The notes below the pieces were generated by a model. The model ran no database searches. It saw nothing but the letters and a program-made list of their open reading frames with translations, and was not told where the DNA came from. Shown here piece after piece: positions 59,339 through 64,000 of a DNA stretch of 64,000 nt. Source of the DNA: Bradyrhizobium roseum (GTDB lineage: Bacteria > Pseudomonadota > Alphaproteobacteria > Rhizobiales > Xanthobacteraceae); the NCBI RefSeq assembly GCF_030413175.1, contig NZ_CP129212.1, positions 1,612,001 to 1,676,000 of the forward strand, given 5' to 3'. Position numbers and translations under genes: made by a program. Position 1 is the first letter of the stretch; every line of letters starts with the position of its first letter.

Positions 59339-60592
59339 ATGGCGCAATTGTCCGACGATTGCTTTGCCTTCGGCGGGCCGATGATGTCGGTCGATGAAGC
59401 CGTCGGCCTGATCGCGGCACGCGTGACGCCGGTGGTCGATGTCGAAACCGTCACGCTTTCCCGCGCCGATGGTCGCGTTCTCGCGCACGATATCCTGGCG
59501 CCGCTGCCGCTACCGCCCTTCACAAATTCCGCCGTCGACGGCTATGCGGTTGCGAGTTCCGACTTGCCGCAGGAGGAGCGTGCATTCCTGATCGCAGGGC
59601 GGGTCCAGGCCGGCGGCGCTTCGCATGCGCCGGTCAGACCGGGGCAGGCGATACGCATCTTCACCGGCGCGCCGATGCCTGATGGCGCCGATACCGTGTT
59701 CATGCAGGAGGACGTCCGCGTCGACGGCGACAAGGTCGTGCTGCCCGCAGGCCTCAAGCCCGGCGCCAATGTCCGTCCGGCGGGCGAGGACATTCCGGCA
59801 GGCACCGTCGCGCTGAAGGCCGGGCAACGGTTGCGGCCGCAGGATGTCGCGCTGGCTGCGGCGTTCGGGCTGACGCAGCTCGATGTCGTCAGGCGGCTGC
59901 GCGTTGCCGTGTTCTCCACCGGCAATGAGCTGGCGTCGCCCGGCGAGGCGCGCGCCGCGGCGCAATTGTTCGATTCCAATCGCTTCATGCTGATGGCGAT
60001 GCTGGCGCGGCTCGGCTGCGAGGTCAGCGACCTCGGCATTATCAGGGATGACCGCACAGCTCTCGCACGCGCGCTGCAGGACGTGGCCGGCAGCCACGAT
60101 CTGATCCTGACCACCGGCGGCGTGTCGACCGGCGAGGAGGATCACGTCAAGGCAAGCGTCGAAAGTGTCGGTCGGCTGGTGCTGTGGCGGATGGCGATCA
60201 AGCCGGGACGCCCGGTCGCGATGGGCATTATCGGCGGCACGCCGTTCATCGGTCTGCCCGGCAATCCCGTGGCGAGTTTTGTTACTTTCGTCCACGTGGT
60301 GCGGCCGACCATTCTGGCGCTGTCGGGCGCGCGGCCGGAGCCGTTGCTGCCGCTGCCGGTGCGCGCCGCCTTCAGCTACAAGAAGAAGATCGCGCGCCGA
60401 GAATATGTCCGCGTGACCCTGCGCAAGGCTACGGACGGGGCGCTGGAAGCGGTGAAATTTCCGCGCGAGGGTGCGGGGCTGTTGTCTTCGCTGGCCGACA
60501 CCGACGGGCTGGTCGAACTCGGCGAGGAGGTCACGCATGTCACGCCCGGCGATATGATCGGCTTCCTGTCCTATGCCGGCCTCATCAATTGA
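59339..60592 (+). CDS. moeA: Molybdopterin molybdenumtransferase MoeA
   Basis: A 417-aa MoeA of normal length, with PPFTNSAVDGYAVASSDL, IFTGAPMPDGADTVFMQED, LILTTGGVSTGEEDHVKA and GLPGNPVASFVTFVHVVRP all present. It inserts molybdate into molybdopterin. Of the three MoeA-like proteins here, this has the most canonical motifs and is the best candidate for the housekeeping or FDH-dedicated enzyme. Confidence 0.93.
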   Translation: MAQLSDDCFAFGGPMMSVDEAVGLIAARVTPVVDVETVTLSRADGRVLAHDILAPLPLPPFTNSAVDGYAVASSDLPQEERAFLIAGRVQAGGASHAPVRPGQAIRIFTGAPMPDGADTVFMQEDVRVDGDKVVLPAGLKPGANVRPAGEDIPAGTVALKAGQRLRPQDVALAAAFGLTQLDVVRRLRVAVFSTGNELASPGEARAAAQLFDSNRFMLMAMLARLGCEVSDLGIIRDDRTALARALQDVAGSHDLILTTGGVSTGEEDHVKASVESVGRLVLWRMAIKPGRPVAMGIIGGTPFIGLPGNPVASFVTFVHVVRPTILALSGARPEPLLPLPVRAAFSYKKKIARREYVRVTLRKATDGALEAVKFPREGAGLLSSLADTDGLVELGEEVTHVTPGDMIGFLSYAGLIN

Positions 60593-60633
60593 TGTCCGTT
60601 GACGGTGCGGGTTCGCTTCGCCATGTTCGGAAC

Positions 60634-60876
60634 ATGACCACGACCAAACTCGATCTTGCCGGGCTGAAATGCCCGCTGCCGGCATTGAAAACCCGCAAGG
60701 CGCTGAAGAAATTACCGCCGGGCGACCAGCTGGAAGTGCTCTGCACCGACCCGCTCGCGGTGATTGACATCCCGAACCTCATTCGCGAGACCGGCGACAA
60801 GGTCGAAATCACCGAACGCAGCCAGGACCGCATCGTGTTTTTGATCGAAAAAGCCGATGGTTCGGTGGCTGCCTGA
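60634..60876 (+). CDS. tusA: TusA-like sulfur carrier protein
   Basis: An 80-aa protein starting MTTTKLDLAGLKCPLPALKT, the family beginning with the essential Cys in CPLP. An ATG at 60592, overlapping the moeA stop, would add 14 residues. TusA carries sulfur for molybdenum cofactor and FdhD sulfuration as well as tRNA. The location between moeA and the fds genes supports a cofactor role. Confidence 0.85.
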   Translation: MTTTKLDLAGLKCPLPALKTRKALKKLPPGDQLEVLCTDPLAVIDIPNLIRETGDKVEITERSQDRIVFLIEKADGSVAA

Positions 60877-61167
60877 CCGATCCGGGCGGGGTACGGCCAT
60901 TGATGGGTGGCAAACCTCGCCAAAATGGCGATTGATAGGTCTTCGCAATCGCAGCATGGGATCGCTTTATTGATCTGGCGATCATTTCGCGGTCTCATCG
61001 GGCTGTCGGGCAAGGCCGTCGCGAGCAAAGATTTGCCGCGGATGGGCGCGCGCGCCCACATCCAGCCGCGGCTCAAATGCTGATCAGGACGCTATAATTC
61101 TGTTGGCATCTGGTATGCCAGAGATTAGAGTCGATCCAGTTCAAGTCCGTAGAACGAGACGCCAACC

Positions 61168-62880
61168 ATGACTGTCCATGACGTACAAACGGTCCGTTCG
61201 TTCGAGCATCCGGGTGCGGGCCGGAAGCGGGCCAAGGCAACGCCGAAGGGCCGTCAGATTGATCCGACCGCCGCCCATGAGATCGAGCTTTTGCTCGGCG
61301 ACCGACCGCGGCGGCGCGATCTGCTGATCGAGCACCTGCATTTGATCCAGGACACGTACCGCCAGATCTCGGCGGCGCATCTCGCCGCGCTGGCCGACGA
61401 GATGAAGCTGTCGTTCGCGGAAGTGTTCGAGACCGCGACCTTCTACGCGCATTTCGACGTGGTGAAGGAGGGCGAGCCCGACATCGCACCGCTGACCATC
61501 CGCGTCTGCGATTCGCTGACCTGCGCGATGATGGGCGCGGAAAAGCTGCTGCATGAGTTGCAGGAAAAGGCCGGCCCCGGCATTCGCGTGGTGCGCGCGC
61601 CCTGCGTCGGCCGCTGCGACACGGCGCCGGCCGCCGAGGTCGGCCATCACTTCGTCGATCATGCCACGGTGACGAATGTGCTCGCTGCCGCCAAGGCCGG
61701 CGATACCCACGCGCATCTGCCCCACTATATCGACTACGAGGCCTATGTTGCCGATGGCGGCTACCAGCTGCTCAATCGCCTGCGCTCCGGCGCGATGACG
61801 AAAGACGATTTGCTGAAGTCGCTCGACGATGCCTCGCTGCGCGGGCTTGGCGGCGCGGGTTTTCCGACCGGGCGCAAATGGCGTGCGGTGCTCGGCGAGC
61901 CCGGTCCGCGCCTGATGGCGATCAATGGCGACGAGGGTGAACCCGGCACCTTCAAGGACCGCTTCTATCTCGAGACCGATCCGCATCGTTTCATCGAGGG
62001 CATGCTGATCGGCGCGCATGTGGTCGAGGCGAGCGAGGTCTACATCTATCTCCGTGACGAATACCCGGCCTCGCGCGAAATCCTTGAACGCGAAATCGCA
62101 AAACTGCCGTCCGGCGGTCCCGTGCTGCACATGCGCCGCGGCGCCGGCGCCTATATCTGCGGCGAGGAATCCTCGCTGCTGGAGTCGATCGAGGGCAAGC
62201 GCGGCCTGCCGCGGCACAAGCCGCCGTATCCGTTTCAGGTCGGCCTGTTCGGCCTGCCGACGCTGATCAACAATATCGAGACGCTATGGTGGGTGCGCGA
62301 CATCGTCGAGAAGGGCGCGGACTGGTGGAAGGGCCACGGCCGCAACGACCGGCACGGCCTGCGCAGCTATTCGGTATCGGGCCGCGTGAAAAATCCCGGC
62401 ATGAAGCTGGCGCCGGCCGGTGTCACCGTGCGCGAATTGATCGACGAGTTCTGCGGCGGGATGGCGGATGGACACGTCTTCAACGCCTATCTTCCGGGTG
62501 GCGCTTCGGGCGGTATCCTGCCGGCCTCGATGGATAATATCCCGCTCGATTTCGGCACGCTGGAAAAATACGGCTGCTTCATCGGCTCGGCCGCCGTCGT
62601 CATCCTGTCCGATCAGGACAGTGTGAGGGGCGCGGCGCTGAACCTGATGAAATTCTTCGAGGATGAAAGCTGCGGCCAGTGCACGCCGTGCCGGGTCGGC
62701 ACGCAGAAGGCGGCGGTGCTGATGGAGCGCCCGGTCTGGGACCGCGAACTGCTCGACCAGTTGAGCCAGGCGATGCGCGACGCCTCGATCTGCGGATTGG
62801 GCCAAGCCGCCTCGAATCCGCTGACGTCGGTGATTAGATATTTTCCGGAAGAATTCGTGCCGAAAGAGGCCGCGGAATGA
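61168..62880 (+). CDS. fdsB: NAD-dependent formate dehydrogenase, fused gamma-beta subunit (FdsG-FdsB)
   Basis: A 570-aa fusion. Residues about 30-185 are the thioredoxin-like [2Fe-2S] subunit (NuoE/FdsG type): CDSLTCAMM and APCVGRCDTAPA supply the four Cys. Residues 190-570 are NuoF-like: LRGLGGAGFPTGRKWRA for NADH, INGDEGEPGTFKDR for FMN and SCGQCTPCRVGTQKA plus a later Cys for the [4Fe-4S] cluster. It passes electrons from FdsA to NAD+. The 291-base leader has the small palindrome TCGCCA-AAA-TGGCGA at 60917. Overlaps fdsA by four bases. Confidence 0.9.
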   Translation: MTVHDVQTVRSFEHPGAGRKRAKATPKGRQIDPTAAHEIELLLGDRPRRRDLLIEHLHLIQDTYRQISAAHLAALADEMKLSFAEVFETATFYAHFDVVKEGEPDIAPLTIRVCDSLTCAMMGAEKLLHELQEKAGPGIRVVRAPCVGRCDTAPAAEVGHHFVDHATVTNVLAAAKAGDTHAHLPHYIDYEAYVADGGYQLLNRLRSGAMTKDDLLKSLDDASLRGLGGAGFPTGRKWRAVLGEPGPRLMAINGDEGEPGTFKDRFYLETDPHRFIEGMLIGAHVVEASEVYIYLRDEYPASREILEREIAKLPSGGPVLHMRRGAGAYICGEESSLLESIEGKRGLPRHKPPYPFQVGLFGLPTLINNIETLWWVRDIVEKGADWWKGHGRNDRHGLRSYSVSGRVKNPGMKLAPAGVTVRELIDEFCGGMADGHVFNAYLPGGASGGILPASMDNIPLDFGTLEKYGCFIGSAAVVILSDQDSVRGAALNLMKFFEDESCGQCTPCRVGTQKAAVLMERPVWDRELLDQLSQAMRDASICGLGQAASNPLTSVIRYFPEEFVPKEAAE

Positions 62881-64000
62881 CGAAAATCAAGTTCGAACTC
62901 GACGGCCAGCAGGTCGAGGCCAATGCCGGCGAGACCATCTGGCAGGTCGCAAAACGTCACAGTAAGGAAATTCCGCATCTGTGCTATTCGCCGGAGCCGG
63001 ACTACCGGCCTGACGGCAATTGCCGCGCCTGCATGGTCGAGATCGAGGGCGAGCGCGTGCTGGCGGCGTCCTGCAAGCGCACGCCGAGTGTCGGCATGAA
63101 AGTGAAGTCCGAGAGCGCGCGCGCGGTCGCGGCGCAGAAGATGGTGATGGAGCTTCTGGTCGCCGACCAGCCGGCGCGCGAAACCTCGCACGATCCGGAT
63201 TCGAAGTTCTGGCACTGGGCCGAGAAGGTCGAGGTGACCGAAAGCCGTTTCCCGGCCGCCGAGCGCTGGCAGGGCGATAGCAGCCATCCCGCCATGAGCG
63301 TCAACCTCGACGCCTGCATCCAGTGCGGCCTGTGCGTGCGCGCGTGCCGCGAGGTGCAGGTCAACGACGTCATCGGCATGGCCTACCGCAGCCACGAAGC
63401 CAAGATCGTGTTCGACTTCGACGACCCGATGGGCGAGTCCACCTGCGTTGCCTGCGGCGAGTGCGTGCAGGCCTGTCCGACCGGCGCGCTGATGCCCTCG
63501 GTGATGCTGGACGAGAACCAGACCCGCGTGACTTATGCCGACCGGAAGGTGGACTCGCTGTGCCCGTTCTGCGGCGTCGGCTGCCAGGTCACCTATCAGG
63601 TCAAGGACGAGAAGGTCATCTATGCCGAGGGCCGCGACGGCCCGGCGAACCATAACCGCCTCTGCGTCAAGGGCCGCTTCGGTTTCGACTACATCCATCA
63701 CCCGCATCGTCTCACAAAGCCGCTGGTGAGGTTGCCGAATGCGAAGAAGGACGCCAACGACCAGGTCGATCCGGCGAACCCGTTCACGCATTTCCGTGAA
63801 GCGTCGTGGGAAGAGGCACTGGATATCGCCGCCAAGGGCCTCGTGAAAATCCGTGACGAGAAGGGCGTCAAGGCGCTGGCCGGCTTTGGCTCCGCCAAGG
63901 GCTCCAACGAGGAGGCCTACCTGTTTCAGAAGCTGGTGCGCACCGGGTTCGGCTCGAACAATGTCGATCACTGCACGCGGCTGTGCCACGCTTCATCCGT
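62877..64000 (+). CDS. fdsA: NAD-dependent formate dehydrogenase alpha subunit FdsA (cut by right edge)
   Basis: ATG overlaps the fdsB stop (ATGA). 374 codons are inside the window. In order: N-terminal [2Fe-2S] domain (CYSPEPDYRPDGNCRACMVE), a His/Cys-type [4Fe-4S] region, two [4Fe-4S] motifs (CIQCGLCVRACRE and CVACGECVQACP), and the molybdopterin domain beginning with CPFCGVGCQVTYQ. The last residues DHCTRLCHASS contain Cys370, the expected molybdenum ligand, so this is a Cys enzyme and not a selenoprotein. The remaining catalytic part is outside. Confidence 0.93.
   Translation, partial: MTKIKFELDGQQVEANAGETIWQVAKRHSKEIPHLCYSPEPDYRPDGNCRACMVEIEGERVLAASCKRTPSVGMKVKSESARAVAAQKMVMELLVADQPARETSHDPDSKFWHWAEKVEVTESRFPAAERWQGDSSHPAMSVNLDACIQCGLCVRACREVQVNDVIGMAYRSHEAKIVFDFDDPMGESTCVACGECVQACPTGALMPSVMLDENQTRVTYADRKVDSLCPFCGVGCQVTYQVKDEKVIYAEGRDGPANHNRLCVKGRFGFDYIHHPHRLTKPLVRLPNAKKDANDQVDPANPFTHFREASWEEALDIAAKGLVKIRDEKGVKALAGFGSAKGSNEEAYLFQKLVRTGFGSNNVDHCTRLCHASS

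Noticed and set aside
1..64000. CRISPR array, prophage or insertion sequence
   Set aside because: No regularly spaced short repeats, transposase, integrase or phage structural genes were seen on either strand.
62877..64000. Selenocysteine formate dehydrogenase
   Set aside because: The residue at the molybdenum-ligand position reads TGC (Cys370), not an in-frame TGA.

Overview
The window reads as a high-GC alphaproteobacterial chromosome, most likely a Bradyrhizobium-type member of the Rhizobiales. This rests on dense codon use with GC-rich third positions, many Liv/TRAP-type uptake proteins, a rhizobial-style split type III secretin and an NAD-dependent formate dehydrogenase cluster. No 16S or housekeeping marker is present, so the genus is an inference.

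Layout. 1-10.2 kb: a minus-strand unit of a Liv-type ABC transporter (binding protein, two permeases, two ATPases, one ATPase fused to a UPF0261/Tm-1-like domain), an AraC regulator, a TIM-barrel 'PEP hydrolase' protein and a flotillin/SPFH protein cut by the left edge. 10.5-14.2 kb: a decayed sugar locus with an intact LacI regulator and binding protein, an SDR pseudogene and a PfkB kinase pseudogene. 14.2-17.5 kb: a hotdog-like protein and a non-canonical HipA toxin-antitoxin locus. 17.9-22.3 kb: a duplicated gene pair of unknown function flanking a small HTH-HTH-TIR-like module whose last genes are frameshifted, and a secreted Kazal-type inhibitor. 22.7-24.9 kb: an L,D-transpeptidase and a HEAT-repeat protein.

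24.9-49.6 kb is the centrepiece: a type III secretion (T3SS) island with sctD, sctV, a Tad-like outer-membrane set (CpaC-type secretin, CpaD-like and TadD-like lipoproteins), sctU, the secretin N-domain sctC1, and an operon sctI-J-K-L-N-O-Q-R-S-T. It is flanked by two minus-strand genes whose products share a 64-residue Ser/Pro/Thr-rich N-terminus and end in different cysteine-enzyme-like domains. They are strong effector candidates. The most unusual gene is a 979-aa fusion of a 12-helix MFS transporter to a complete SctQ sorting-platform protein; a separate short SctQ (one SpoA domain) sits in the usual sctQ position. SctU lacks the NPTH self-cleavage motif. CRP-like palindromes (TGTGA-N6-TCACA type) recur 63-94 nt upstream of several T3SS transcription units and both effectors. 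No tts box, needle, ruler, translocon or TtsI gene is recognisable in the window.

49.9-64 kb: tRNA-Ile2(CAU), a TAXI-type TRAP binding protein, a Liv-type binding protein, two MoeA-like proteins (one fused to a binding-protein-like domain), TfoX-N, GFA and HxlR proteins, then a molybdenum-cofactor/formate dehydrogenase cluster (mobA, fdhD, mobB, moeA, tusA, a fused FdsG-FdsB, and fdsA cut by the right edge).

Within the T3SS island the genes would build basal rings (SctC1/C, D, J), the export gate (SctR,S,T,U,V), the ATPase complex (SctN,L,O,K) and the C-ring (SctQ forms). In the right-hand cluster the Moco enzymes and FdhD mature the formate dehydrogenase encoded beside them.
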